DNA of 64,000 nucleotides from Sphingomonas rosea (GTDB lineage Bacteria; Pseudomonadota; Alphaproteobacteria; Sphingomonadales; Sphingomonadaceae), in assembly GCF_039538065.1 (NCBI RefSeq), contig NZ_BAABBR010000001.1:1464501-1528500 (forward strand), given 5' to 3'. Under the pieces are notes generated by a model that was not told the origin of the DNA, did no database searches, and saw nothing but the letters and a program-made list of their open reading frames with translations. Every line of letters begins with the position of its first letter. Within the stretch, counting starts at the first letter, position 1. Shown piece after piece: positions 25,615 to 33,814 of the stretch. The translations under genes and the position numbers were made by a program.

Positions 25615-25645
25615 GGGGCGGGGCCGGAAGGTCCTGCCCCTTTTT
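25615..25645 (+). terminator. Rho-independent terminator
   Basis: GGGGCGGG at 25615-25622 and CCTGCCCC at 25633-25640 form an 8-bp stem with one mismatch, followed by TTTTT. It lies just after the FYDLN-acid gene. Confidence 0.65.
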
Positions 25646-25708
25646 CGTTGCGCGTTCGGCTGGCGTTCAGGCGGCGGGGCGGATTTTCCTCGCCATGGTG
25701 CGCGCGGC

Positions 25709-26185
25709 ATGATCCCGGTCCTGGTTCTTGGCCTTGCGGCGGCGAGCCCTACCTATGGGCCCGAAACTCCCAAGCCGATCAAGAAGCCGGCCGCGGTGCG
25801 CGCGGCAAGCGATCCGTGCCTCGACCGGACCGCCGAACCTGGCGTCATCCTCGTCTGCGGCAAGCAGGAGGATTTCCGGATCGATCCGGTGGTGCTCGAG
25901 GCGCGCAAGCGGCTGCACAACAATCTGCGGCCTCGGCCGCGCGAGAAGTTCGCGGACACGACGTGCAAGACCGTGGGTCCGATGGGCTGCATCGGCCAGT
26001 CGAGCTTCGAAGTGTTCAGTGCGCTCGGCGCGGCGGTAACGATGGCCCAGAAGCTCGCGAGCGGGCAAAATGTGGGCAAGATGTTCGTCACCGAACATGA
26101 TCCGAGCGAATATGAGCTCTACCAGGAGATCAAGCGCGAGAAGGAGCTGGCGGACACCGGCTCCGCGCCGCCGCCCCAACGCTGA
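25709..26185 (+). CDS. Hypothetical secreted protein
   Basis: Encodes 158 residues. A short hydrophobic N-terminus (MIPVLVLGLAAASP) suggests a signal peptide. The mature part has conserved-looking cysteines in SDPCLDR, ILVCGKQEDFRID, TTCKTVG and MGCIGQSS, consistent with disulfides in the periplasm. It ends in a charged helix and a Pro-rich tail. I do not recognise a named family. Codon usage matches the housekeeping genes around it, and a clear terminator follows, so it appears to be a real core gene. Confidence 0.75.
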   Translation: MIPVLVLGLAAASPTYGPETPKPIKKPAAVRAASDPCLDRTAEPGVILVCGKQEDFRIDPVVLEARKRLHNNLRPRPREKFADTTCKTVGPMGCIGQSSFEVFSALGAAVTMAQKLASGQNVGKMFVTEHDPSEYELYQEIKREKELADTGSAPPPQR

Positions 26186-26201
26186 GGGGCAAACCACAAA
26201 G

Positions 26202-26230
26202 AAAAAGCCCGCGACCGGCGCGGGCTTTTT
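26202..26230 (+). terminator. Rho-independent terminator
   Basis: AAAAAGCCCGCG, a 5-nt loop, then CGCGGGCTTTTT. The perfect stem with flanking A- and T-runs could work in both directions. It marks the end of the core region before the integrase. Confidence 0.9.
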
Positions 26231-26401
26231 AAAGGGATGGTGGAGCCGTGGACTGTAACTCTCTAATCCCAGGGCATTTCACGACGACCCAGTCTCTTTG
26301 CTTCCGAGTACGGAAGAGCGACTGAACGTCTCCCGAGATGCCCCTCAATCCCACTCCGCTCGCGGGCAGTGTGGGACGGAATGTGGGACAGGAGAGGTTA
26401 T

Positions 26402-27571
26402 ATGGCGCTCACGACACTCGAAGTCCGCAACGCCCCGCCCGGCCGCTACGCCGATGGCAACGGGCTGTACCTGCTGGTCCGCTCGGGAAGCTCGCGGTCC
26501 TGGGTGCTGCGGACGCAGGTCGACGGGCGGCGGCAGGACCTTGGCCTGGGATCGGCCCGCGCGGTCACACTCGCTCAGGCGCGGACCGCGGCGGCCGAGA
26601 TGCGCAGGCGCCTCAAGGCCGGCGAGGAGGCGCGTCTTCCCGAGGCGGAAGAGGTCGAGAGCGCTCCAACGGTCCCGACCTTCCGCGAGGCGGCCGCCGC
26701 CTGCCACGAGGCCATGAAGAAGGGCTGGCGCAACAGGCGCCATCAGGACAGCTGGATCGCCAGCCTCGAGAACCACATCTATCCGCGGCTCGGAAGCGTG
26801 CCGGTGGACGAGGTCAATGCTACGATGGTGCGCGATGCGATCGCGCCGATCTGGATGACGATACCGGAGACGGCGCGACGCATCCTCCAGCGGATCGGGA
26901 CGGTGCTGGATTTCGCGCACATCTCCGGCTGGTGCCCGCACGAGGCATCGCTTCGCACGGTGCCGAAGGGGCTGCCGAGGCAGCCGCAGGTGGAGAGCCA
27001 CTTTGCTGCCATGCCCTATGAGGAGGTGCCGACACTCGTGGCGCAGCTTAGCGAGCCGCCGCACAGCGCCGGTCGCGACGCGCTGCTCTTCACAATTCTG
27101 AATGCGGTTAGGTCCGGAGAGACTCGGCTCGCAACCTGGCCGGAGATCGACCTCGATGCCGCAGTCTGGTCTATCCCGGCACATCGCATGAAAATGCGCA
27201 AAGCGCACGTGGTGCCGTTATCGAAGCAGTCCGTAGCGCTGCTCCGGAGGCGGTGGGCTCTACGTGCTCACGATGAAGGGCTTGTCTTCTCGACGCATGG
27301 TCTACGGCCGCTCAGCGATATGACGATGACCAAGGTCATGCGGGATCTTGGATCCAAAGAAGTGACTATGCACGGATTTCGGAGCAGCTTCACCGACTGG
27401 GCGGCCGAGCGTACGGACTTCGCCAAGGAGGTCGTAGACAAGGCGCTCGCCCAAAAGCTCGTCGATCGGGTGGAAGCCGCTTACCGCCGGACGGACTTCT
27501 TTGAGCGACGGCGGGAACTGATGTCGAGGTGGGCAGCATTCCTGTGCGGCAGTCGCGCCTGTGATCACTGA
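26402..27571 (+). CDS. Tyrosine-type integrase (P4-like, DUF4102 N-terminus)
   Basis: Encodes 389 residues from the ATG at 26402, behind AGGAGAGG. The N-terminal DUF4102 arm-binding domain (GRYADGNGLYLLVR) is typical of island integrases. Catalytic residues: Arg in NAVRSGETRL (R237), the HxxR pair in HGFRSSFTDWA (H324, R327) and the Tyr in VEAAYRRTD (Y361). The residue expected to be the last His, in a LAH motif, is Gln here (ALAQKL, Q351), which may lower activity. It marks the left end of a mobile element inserted after the terminator at 26230. Confidence 0.93.
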   Translation: MALTTLEVRNAPPGRYADGNGLYLLVRSGSSRSWVLRTQVDGRRQDLGLGSARAVTLAQARTAAAEMRRRLKAGEEARLPEAEEVESAPTVPTFREAAAACHEAMKKGWRNRRHQDSWIASLENHIYPRLGSVPVDEVNATMVRDAIAPIWMTIPETARRILQRIGTVLDFAHISGWCPHEASLRTVPKGLPRQPQVESHFAAMPYEEVPTLVAQLSEPPHSAGRDALLFTILNAVRSGETRLATWPEIDLDAAVWSIPAHRMKMRKAHVVPLSKQSVALLRRRWALRAHDEGLVFSTHGLRPLSDMTMTKVMRDLGSKEVTMHGFRSSFTDWAAERTDFAKEVVDKALAQKLVDRVEAAYRRTDFFERRRELMSRWAAFLCGSRACDH

Positions 27572-27760
27572 CGCGCAAATGACAGAGGGCAACCATGCAT
27601 ACGCCTATGTTTGTGCCGGCTTGCTAAGGGGCGATCCTGGCATGAAAACGAGCATCTTTGATTGCTTAGGCCGCACTCGGCTGGCAGTCGCCTGGTGATC
27701 TCACCGGCCGGTGGATATCTACTGGTGCTTGAAACCCTTGCGCGCCCATTGGAATGATAC
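27572..27760. other. Spacer after the integrase
   Basis: 189 bp with no credible gene on either strand. Base composition is more even than in the core genome. It probably carries the promoter of the frameshifted gene that follows, but I see no clear boxes. Confidence 0.4.
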
Positions 27761-28647
27761 ATGCTCGTAGAGGAAGATCAGTACCCGACGGCCCTTGAGT
27801 ATCATGGAGCCCTAGGGACCACCGCATCCTGCGCGCAAGCGGTCGAGCGCATTCTCCATTCCCGACGCGAGCTGGTCAGCTGCGTGATCCTGACTTGCTA
27901 CACGGACCATCATCCCTGCCACGCTCTGTTACTGGTCGATGCTGACGGCGACCAAGCAATCATCAAGTCGGGCTTTACGTCCGGGTACGGCGGCGCGGGT
28001 CCGAAGGGCCTCTCTGAGACACTGGCGCTGCTCGACTGGCACGGCGTTGAACTCGACGAAGTCCAAGTCGACGAAAGCGTTATGCGACGTGTCGAAGCGT
28101 CTTCTTTGACGTTGTCCGACCTTGAAGCGGTGCGGTCAGCCTCTCCAATTCGGCCGCAAAGGCTTTGGGACTACATATTGAGAGAGCACCAGATTGGGCC
28201 CGCCCATGCAATCCATGGAGGCGTCGCGAACTCGTCATCCCTTTCGGCATCCTCGATGACCGCCTCGCCTCCATGGCATGCACCTTCTGGGAGGACCCTG
28301 ATCGAGTACTGACCCGTGCGCACCGAGCATTAGAAGAGGTAGTCAAGCGCAAGGCAATGGTAACTCAGGACGAGGCGAACAGTGGACCGGCCCGCGTCTA
28401 CGCCATCGCTTTCAATCCCCCGGGCCGTCTGCACTGGCCCAATTTGAGTCCATCGGAGCAGATCGGCCGCGCTAGTCTCTTTACTGGCACGGTGTCGGCC
28501 TACCGCAACCCGCGCGCACATCGCGAGCTTGATGATCAGCCGGATGCTGCCCTGCGGGAGCTACTCCTTATCAATCACCTATTCCGTCTTGAGGCTGAGG
28601 CGGAGGTACGTGAGCCGGTCTCACCAGTCGAAATCACGCCCGGGTGA
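27761..28647 (+). pseudogene. Frameshifted HEPN-type gene with TIGR02391-like C-terminus
   Basis: Two plus-strand frames join here. The first (from 27761) reads FTSGYGGAGPKGLSETLALL and continues to RLWDYILREHQIG near 28197. The second (to 28647) resumes as ELVIPFGILDDRLASMAC and carries FTGTVSAYRNPRAHRELDD, an RNPRAH motif (R-x4-H) typical of TIGR02391/Hypoth_Ymh HEPN proteins. The second frame has no good start of its own. One lost base at about 28215-28228 accounts for the break; restored, the protein would have 295 residues. TIGR02391 proteins are often linked to phage defence, which fits the neighbouring Shedu gene. Two separate genes remain possible. Confidence 0.6.
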
Positions 28648-28691
28648 GGCGTCGGCCAACGTCAATGTCTGAGGGTGAGTAGCGTTAACCG

Positions 28692-30233
28692 TTAGTCAGT
28701 GGGGTCCAGGTCTTCATCGTCTGGACGGCCTAGGTCATCGCGGTCGTGGTCGCTCGCCTCGTATATGTCATCCCATGCCCTGGCGTCGTCCTCGACCGGC
28801 GAGACATAGCGATCTCCAGCGAGGAGAGTGCGGAGGAGTTGAAGCCGCTCCAGCAACTCATCGAAGGTGACGATTTGCACGTCCTTGAACGAGTGGCGGA
28901 TCAACTCAAACGAGGCGATCTCCGCCTCACCCTTCGGGATTACCCCTGCCACGACCACGCACTCGACAGCGGGCACCTCCAGCTCGATCTGCCGATTGTT
29001 CCACTTCGTCCCCATGATGCCCGTCATGAGCTTGTACCGCTGATCAAGCACCTGGGCGACGGCTCCCATCAACTCGCGCGATGGGCCAAGGACACCACCC
29101 CGATATTCCGTCTTGTTTAGCAGCGGCGTCTTGGGCCGCTTGATCTCTACAAGAGCCGCGTTGTGAGTAAGCGCGTTACTTGTGAGGAAATCAGCGATCT
29201 TTGTGCCGTGACCGGTCAAGCGCTGCCCTCCGACTGAGGCGCCGGCTTGAAGTAGCACCACTGGCTGGCCGAACAGCATCGACAGAAGAAAGGGATTAAT
29301 CTCTAATAGCGATTGCCAGGCACTCTCCGCGCTGTTCCGATTGATGCGCCTCCTCACGGCATCGATCAGCTTGTCGAGGCTAACAATCTCAATATCCTTC
29401 TGGAGCTGAACGAATTCAGCTGGGTCGCGGTCGGCTATCGCACTTGCGTTGCTGGCGAGCGCCTGAAGAAGGCCAACACGGTCCTGCCCACGAAGTGTGA
29501 CAGCCGAGATCTTCGATCCGCCGAGTAGCTTGAATACTGTGCCTGCTTTGTAGGGCCGTTCTCTCAGCGGATACTTGGTCGGATCAGCACGGTGCAGCGA
29601 GGCGTTGAAGGCCATCAGACGACGATCTGCAAGGCTTTCTTCCTGGTACATGCGTGTCGTGCGACTGATGCCCTGCTGCAGAAGGCGGTACTCGCCAGCG
29701 TTAAGGTAGAAGCTCCCACGCTCAACCCGCGTCGACTCGAACTCACCGATCACCAAGCGGGTCACACCCTCAACACTCTCAATGGCCTCGATGAGCGGAC
29801 GCATTTCCTTCACAACACCGAGTCCAAAGCTCGGGTCACGCAAGAACCCGTTCGGCATGTTCGATAGGAGATCAACCACTTCATAGTGGCTCGTCGGAGG
29901 GTCGTCAGTCAGGTCATAATCGATCACGATTTCTCGGAGGCGACGGTACTTCGGCCTATAAAGGCGTTCCGAGAAGCCAATCAGCTGCGGAAAGATGGCG
30001 ATTTCCTGATCGACGAAGTTCAGCGTCATGACGACGCGAGGCTCTGGCCGCTCGCCCTCTAGGAAGGTCTCTGCGACGCCTCGGACTAAGCCTTCCGGCG
30101 CCTCTATCTTGACGTTTACGTGAGGTCCGGTGCCCTCAACGACAAATCTAGCTTCTTGGCCAACCACCGGCGATGCGGTGAGAGGATCGCGGAGAAAGAG
30201 GTCTGCATCGCTAGGCTTATCATCTGGGCTCAT
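28692..30233 (-). CDS. Shedu-like anti-phage nuclease (SduA / DUF4263)
   Basis: Encodes 513 residues. The C-terminal third is a PD-(D/E)xK nuclease of the Shedu type: W306 in SAWQSLLEINPFLLSM, then D348 in TKIADFL, E363 and K365 in ALVEIKRPKTP, and a Gln in MGAVAQVLDQ. The N-terminal 300 residues are a large sensor-like region with no named domain. The C-terminal tail is strongly acidic (DEDLDPTD). Shedu is a single-gene defence system, so this may be complete by itself. Codon usage is less GC-rich than the core, consistent with transfer. It is cargo of the mobile element. Confidence 0.85.
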   Translation of the reverse strand: MSPDDKPSDADLFLRDPLTASPVVGQEARFVVEGTGPHVNVKIEAPEGLVRGVAETFLEGERPEPRVVMTLNFVDQEIAIFPQLIGFSERLYRPKYRRLREIVIDYDLTDDPPTSHYEVVDLLSNMPNGFLRDPSFGLGVVKEMRPLIEAIESVEGVTRLVIGEFESTRVERGSFYLNAGEYRLLQQGISRTTRMYQEESLADRRLMAFNASLHRADPTKYPLRERPYKAGTVFKLLGGSKISAVTLRGQDRVGLLQALASNASAIADRDPAEFVQLQKDIEIVSLDKLIDAVRRRINRNSAESAWQSLLEINPFLLSMLFGQPVVLLQAGASVGGQRLTGHGTKIADFLTSNALTHNAALVEIKRPKTPLLNKTEYRGGVLGPSRELMGAVAQVLDQRYKLMTGIMGTKWNNRQIELEVPAVECVVVAGVIPKGEAEIASFELIRHSFKDVQIVTFDELLERLQLLRTLLAGDRYVSPVEDDARAWDDIYEASDHDRDDLGRPDDEDLDPTD

Positions 30234-30344
30234 AGCAGCAGCCTACCGATGGTCGGTCGAGGTGCAACGGTCCGTTTGGACGCGGGCCGACTTAGATCGC
30301 TCGAGCGCTTGCAGATCGCACAAGGGCTGGCACAACCCACATCC

Positions 30345-30635
30345 TTGTTTGGTAGTCGCAGCCGTTTTCCCACGGAGTACATCATACCTCTTAAACCGTT
30401 CGTTCTGATTGTCGCCGATCACGACAAACATACCTTCTCGGTGGAGGGGCCGATGGTAGACGACAACCCGTGGTCGAAGCCGGTTGTTGACGCGCAGGAG
30501 GGTGGCAAGCGACGCATCAACTGCTCCGTGCCGGGCGGTCTCGCTAGGAACAATGCCGAGATCGCCGCACGCGAATACAAGCGAGACTTTGGCTACACTC
30601 AGGTCCCCGCCGGTTCGATCGTAAGCCTCTGGTGA
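30345..30635 (+). CDS. Small hypothetical protein
   Basis: Encodes about 96 residues if the TTG at 30345 is used; the ATG at 30249 would give 128, and the start is not settled. The convincing part begins FVLIVADHDKHTFSVEGPM, followed by DDNPWSKPVVDAQEGGK and NAEIAAREYKRDFGY. It resembles short uncharacterised proteins of proteobacterial mobile elements, but I cannot name a family. It is soluble with no signal peptide. It is divergent from the Shedu gene. Confidence 0.5.
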   Translation: MFGSRSRFPTEYIIPLKPFVLIVADHDKHTFSVEGPMVDDNPWSKPVVDAQEGGKRRINCSVPGGLARNNAEIAAREYKRDFGYTQVPAGSIVSLW

Positions 30636-30737
30636 GCAGGGTCCGTTCGGCCCTGTTTATGGCCGCCTAAGGGAATGCGCGACCATCCACTAAGAAGTCA
30701 CCCTGTGTCTTGCGAACGGGCCGTGGCCGCAAAGCAA

Positions 30738-30949
30738 TCATAAAGTGGGAGGATCATCTACGCTGTAGGACATCGGGTTTTTCAGCCACTCCGTTACGGC
30801 AGACTCGCGCCATCCGGAACATCTCTCACTGATTGCAATCTGCTTGGGGAAGCTCCCCTTGGCAATCCTGCGGTATAAGGTCGAGCGGGTAAGTCCGGTT
30901 CGATCAAGCACGGTCTTAATCCTGAGAATACGGTCCTCTTGTCAGCCAT
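30738..30949 (-). pseudogene. AlpA-family regulator, frameshifted remnant
   Basis: On the minus strand, ATG at 30949 opens MADKRTVF. The helix-turn-helix of an AlpA phage/island regulator continues one frame over: VLDRTGLTRSTLYRRIAKG, then SFPKQIAISERCSGWRESAV and TEWLKNP, to the stop at 30738. Adding one base near 30927 would fuse the two parts into a normal 70-residue AlpA (MADKRTVF-LRIKTVLDRTGL). A shortened product from the GTG at 30911 (57 residues) is possible but would lack the start of the domain. AlpA proteins control excision and integrase expression, so its loss may lock the element in place. Confidence 0.75.
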
Positions 30950-31474
30950 GAGGAGTGCTCCTGTTGGGATGAAGTGATCCGCCACAGGTTTGTGAGAGGC
31001 GGTCGGACGCGCAAGGCGGCTATGCACCAGCTGCGCTTCCTTGCTCCGAAGACGTAGCTGGAGGCGCAATGGGACAAGCTTCGACAAGCCGCTCGAGGAT
31101 TTGTCAGCCCATTCATGGCGTCTCACGCCGACGATACGACAGCGTCCTATGCCGCTGCGCTCTACCGAGCCGTCCTTGTCACCTCGTCGGCTAAAGGCCG
31201 TAACGACCGGCTGACGCGTCACCGGCGGAGCCTCCGGCACGCAGCCATCGCGAACACGCGATGACGTTGAACACCGGCCTTCGGCCTGGCGGGGTGGGCG
31301 TCGCTTCCCTTTAGTCCCGCCGCGGCGGTCGCAACCCCTCGCTTGACGCTCGGGGTCCTCCACTTCGTTGCGGCCGTGCCGGTGCTGCCCACCGCTTCAG
31401 CGGGACTGCCGGTCCGCTCCTGCCGCCCACCCCGCCATTCCGGCCTGGGTTGCGGTTGTGAAGGAGCAAAAGGC
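30950..31474. other. Non-coding stretch with a 13-bp inverted repeat
   Basis: 525 bp without a credible gene. GGCGGGGTGGGCG at 31288-31300 recurs inverted as CGCCCACCCCGCC at 31424-31436, about 120 bp away. The DNA between is G/C-rich and resembles spacer sequence of conjugative elements. Its role is not known. Confidence 0.5.
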
Positions 31475-31747
31475 ATGGCCCAGGAGAGCGAAGAAGTCGG
31501 CCCAGTCAGCGCGGAGCCGCAAGATAATCTGTTGTTGCAGCGGGTGGAGGCTGCCGTTGGCAATCTTCCGAGGCTTCAGCGTGAGGTCTTCCTCGCCCAC
31601 CGGCTCGATGGACTAAGCTATCGAGAGATCGGAAAGCGCACGGGCCGGTCGGTTCGGCAGGTGGAGCGGGTCATGGCGAAGGCCCTCTACAAGCTCGTCA
31701 AGCATATGGACGGCGAGCGGCTGCGCTGGTGGGAGCGCTGGTTCTGA
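31475..31747 (+). CDS. Short sigma-70 region 4-like protein
   Basis: Encodes 90 residues from the ATG at 31475 behind AAGGAGCAAAAGG. Nearly all of it is a sigma-70 region 4 helix-turn-helix: NLPRLQREVFLAHRLDGLSY, then REIGKRTGRSVRQVERVMAK and ALYKLVKHM. Region 2, which binds the -10 element, is absent, so it cannot be a full ECF factor. Such short proteins occur on sphingomonad mobile elements and may regulate nearby genes. It precedes the MNT-HEPN gene by 70 bp. Confidence 0.7.
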   Translation: MAQESEEVGPVSAEPQDNLLLQRVEAAVGNLPRLQREVFLAHRLDGLSYREIGKRTGRSVRQVERVMAKALYKLVKHMDGERLRWWERWF

Positions 31748-31817
31748 TTGGCCACATTCGCGACCGCTATGCGCTGCTCTCGCCAGCGCGGCTCTTGGCT
31801 CTTAAGGTTCGTTAGCG

Positions 31818-32741
31818 ATGCGCACCGACCTCGATCATCTGCCGCCGGCTAAGCAGCGCGAGCTGGAGCGCGTCGTGCAGATCCTGTTCGAGGAGTTCAA
31901 GGACGCGACGGCGATCGCAACGTCGACCTGGAAGAAGCAGGCGCGCATTCTCAAGGTCATCCTCTACGGCAGCTATGCCCGCGGTGGATGGGTCGACGAG
32001 CCACACACTGCCAAGGGCTACCAATCCGACTTCGACCTGCTGATCATCGCCAACCACGAAAAGCTGACCGATCGGGTGGAGTTCTGGTCATCGGCCGAGG
32101 ACCGCTTGAACCGCGAACTGGCGATCACCCGAACGCTGCGGACGCCGGTCAACTTCATCGTCCACACGCTTGCCGAGGTGAACCAAGGCCTAACGGAAGG
32201 CCGCTACTTCTTCATCGACATCGCTCGTGACGGCATCGCCCTCTACCAGAGCGATGCCACCGACCTGCCGGAGCCGCAGCCTAAAACGCCGGGTCAGGCG
32301 CTAGCGATGGCTCAGGAGTACTTTGAAGAGTGGCTTCCCAGCGCTGAGAAGCGGTTAGAGATCGCTCGTTTCGATCTCTCACGTGGCTTCTTGAAGGACG
32401 CGGCGTTCGATTTCCACCAAGCAGCTGAACGCTACTATCACTGCGTCCTTCTGGTCTGCACCTTCTACACGCCGCACGTGCACAATCTTGGCTTCCTGCG
32501 CACACAGGCGGAGCGGATCGATCCGCGCCTGATTGAGGTGTGGCCGCGCGAGACCAAGGCAGAGCGTGCACGCTTTGAGAAGCTCAAGGAAGCCTATGTG
32601 AAGGCGCGCTACTCCAAGCACTACCGCATAACCGACGAAGAGTTGGTCTGGCTTGGGGAGCGGGTGGAGCAGCTCGGTCAGGTCGTGCAGGCGATCTGCG
32701 AAGACCGCATCCGGCTGCTGGAACGAAGCGCCGCTGCCTGA
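31818..32741 (+). CDS. Nucleotidyltransferase-HEPN fusion protein
   Basis: Encodes 307 residues. The N-terminal half is a minimal nucleotidyltransferase: KVILYGSYARGG with GS at 51-52, then the catalytic pair DFD at 71-73 in SDFDLLIIANHEK. The C-terminal half is HEPN-like, with KDAAFDFHQAAERYYHCVLL and the late motif KARYSKHYRIT. Separate MNT and HEPN proteins form a toxin-antitoxin pair in which MNT adenylylates the HEPN RNase. Here both are fused, as in some mobile elements. The substrate and whether it is toxic are unknown. Confidence 0.85.
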   Translation: MRTDLDHLPPAKQRELERVVQILFEEFKDATAIATSTWKKQARILKVILYGSYARGGWVDEPHTAKGYQSDFDLLIIANHEKLTDRVEFWSSAEDRLNRELAITRTLRTPVNFIVHTLAEVNQGLTEGRYFFIDIARDGIALYQSDATDLPEPQPKTPGQALAMAQEYFEEWLPSAEKRLEIARFDLSRGFLKDAAFDFHQAAERYYHCVLLVCTFYTPHVHNLGFLRTQAERIDPRLIEVWPRETKAERARFEKLKEAYVKARYSKHYRITDEELVWLGERVEQLGQVVQAICEDRIRLLERSAAA

Positions 32742-32778
32742 GCTACGCATCAACGACAACGAGACGATTGGGATAAGA

Positions 32779-33120
32779 GTGCTTAGCGTCGAAGTCATAC
32801 GGGAGGTGATCTTTGCCGTTCAGCAGCGACGCGCCCTTCACGAAGCAGATGGAAACGAGAAAGAGGCGGCGCTTTTCGACCGTTATTCCGACTCCTTGTG
32901 GGAAGCGCTTGCGATTTCCCAGGGCGCAAAGCGGGAGGCCAAAAACCTCAAGCGCATCAGGGCCGATACACTTGGGCTCACCGACCCATGGCTGCTCGAG
33001 AACCTGCTTCCATTCCCAAGGTCCAGGGTCGCTTATCGTGAGATGACGAAGCTCGCCGGCCGGGTGTGCAGGGCTGAGCAAGGGCTGAGCCCCAAGCGCC
33101 TCTGGGGTATCATCGGCTAG
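32779..33120 (+). CDS. Hypothetical protein
   Basis: Encodes 113 residues from the GTG at 32779. The frame also opens upstream inside the preceding gene, but that part is a shadow. The protein is helical and charged (REVIFAVQQRRALHEADGNE, LAISQGAKREAKNLKRIRAD) and ends LSPKRLWGIIG. No family is recognised. Its last 11 bases overlap the converging traD gene. It sits where traG would normally follow traD in a Ti-type transfer locus, so it may mark an insertion or deletion boundary. Confidence 0.5.
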   Translation: MLSVEVIREVIFAVQQRRALHEADGNEKEAALFDRYSDSLWEALAISQGAKREAKNLKRIRADTLGLTDPWLLENLLPFPRSRVAYREMTKLAGRVCRAEQGLSPKRLWGIIG

Positions 33121-33334
33121 GCTCGTCCGTGTCGTTGGCGAACGCGCGCTTGCCGCTCCGACGCCACAGCGTCAGTGCCTGGTCGCGTTCTTCGCCTCGC
33201 AATTTCGCAGCGACATTGAGCAGAGCTCCATAGATCACCGCGCGATCGTCATCCGTCAGGTCGACAAGTTTGGCCTTGGCGACCAGGCCGCCAAGCTCGA
33301 TCAGCTGTTTCGTCCGTTCGCGCCGGTTCACCAC
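33110..33334 (-). CDS. traD: Conjugal transfer protein TraD (Ti-type)
   Basis: Encodes 74 residues from the GTG at 33334 (a second GTG follows at 33331). The sequence VVNRRERTKQLIELGGLVAK and AKLVDLTDDDRAVIYGALLN, ending LWRRSGKRAFAND, is typical of the short TraD of the Ti-plasmid traCDG operon. It is an accessory relaxosome protein, distinct from the coupling protein named TraD in F. It follows traC with a 13-bp gap. traG, the coupling protein, is missing downstream, so the element depends on a helper for transfer. Confidence 0.75.
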   Translation of the reverse strand: MVNRRERTKQLIELGGLVAKAKLVDLTDDDRAVIYGALLNVAAKLRGEERDQALTLWRRSGKRAFANDTDEPSR

Positions 33335-33347
33335 CCAATCCCGCGTG

Positions 33348-33671
33348 TCAGCGCGAGCCCGCGCCGCCAGCAAATGGCAGCGTGCCGTCGCTGCTCGGCG
33401 TAGCGCCGCTCGCACTTTGGCCAGCGCGTCCGCGAGCCCTCGATGCGCGCTGAAAGAAGGCCGCGCCCTTCGCGTGCCAGCCCTCCCGTTCCGCGGCGTC
33501 CTTGCTTGCAGCGGCGGCAAGCAGGGCTCCGGCGAGTAGCTCGATTGACAGGGCGTCGGCACTGGTCGCAAGCACTAGCTCGCCGAGCTGCTGGAGCTTG
33601 CGTGACCTGAGCTCCCGAGCACGCTCATCTAGCGCCTTCAGCTCGGCATCGTAGTCCTTGGGTTTGCGCAT
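33348..33671 (-). CDS. traC: Conjugal transfer protein TraC (Ti-type)
   Basis: Encodes 107 residues from the ATG at 33671 (MRKPKDYDAELKALDERARE). The segment KLQQLGELVLATSADALSIE and the Ala-rich LLAGALLAAAASKDAAEREG match the TraC accessory protein of Ti-type transfer systems, which aids relaxase action at oriT. It is transcribed away from traA with oriT between, the same layout as in Agrobacterium Ti plasmids. Confidence 0.8.
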   Translation of the reverse strand: MRKPKDYDAELKALDERARELRSRKLQQLGELVLATSADALSIELLAGALLAAAASKDAAEREGWHAKGAAFFQRASRARGRAGQSASGATPSSDGTLPFAGGAGSR

Positions 33672-33786
33672 GTGTTCGCCGTCCTTTGCTGGTGACGGCA
33701 CTCCAGCTATCGCCGGGATCGCCGCCGGCCAACAGCCTGGCATCGTATGGGACAGGCCCGGTCCCGAGATGCACGAAGTTGCGTCG

Positions 33787-33814
33787 AGGGCGCGCTTATA
33801 CGTCGTACCGACGT
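33787..33814. other. oriT core (Q-type nick region)
   Basis: On the minus strand the sequence TAAGCGCGCCCT (33798-33787) differs at one position from the RSF1010/Ti-type nick consensus TAAGTGCGCCCT as I remember it. Next to it is a perfect inverted repeat ACGTCG-TAC-CGACGT (33800-33814). It lies in the traC-traA divergent spacer, where oriT sits in Ti plasmids. Confidence 0.75.

Noticed and set aside
26235..26290. TGGTGGAGCCGTGG, resembling the reversed 3' end of a tRNA, as attachment site of the element
   Set aside because: No complete tRNA folds here and I found no second copy near 36.7 kb or 44.3 kb, so the boundary cannot be called.
28190..28240. Programmed ribosomal frameshift joining the two halves of the HEPN-type gene
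   Set aside because: No slippery heptamer or clear stem-loop at the junction; another gene of the element has a similar one-base loss, which favours decay.
30794..31363. 189-codon minus-strand open frame
   Set aside because: Its last part overlaps the AlpA helix-turn-helix in the wrong frame and the rest is Arg/Ser-rich without domain; the AlpA remnant explains the DNA better.
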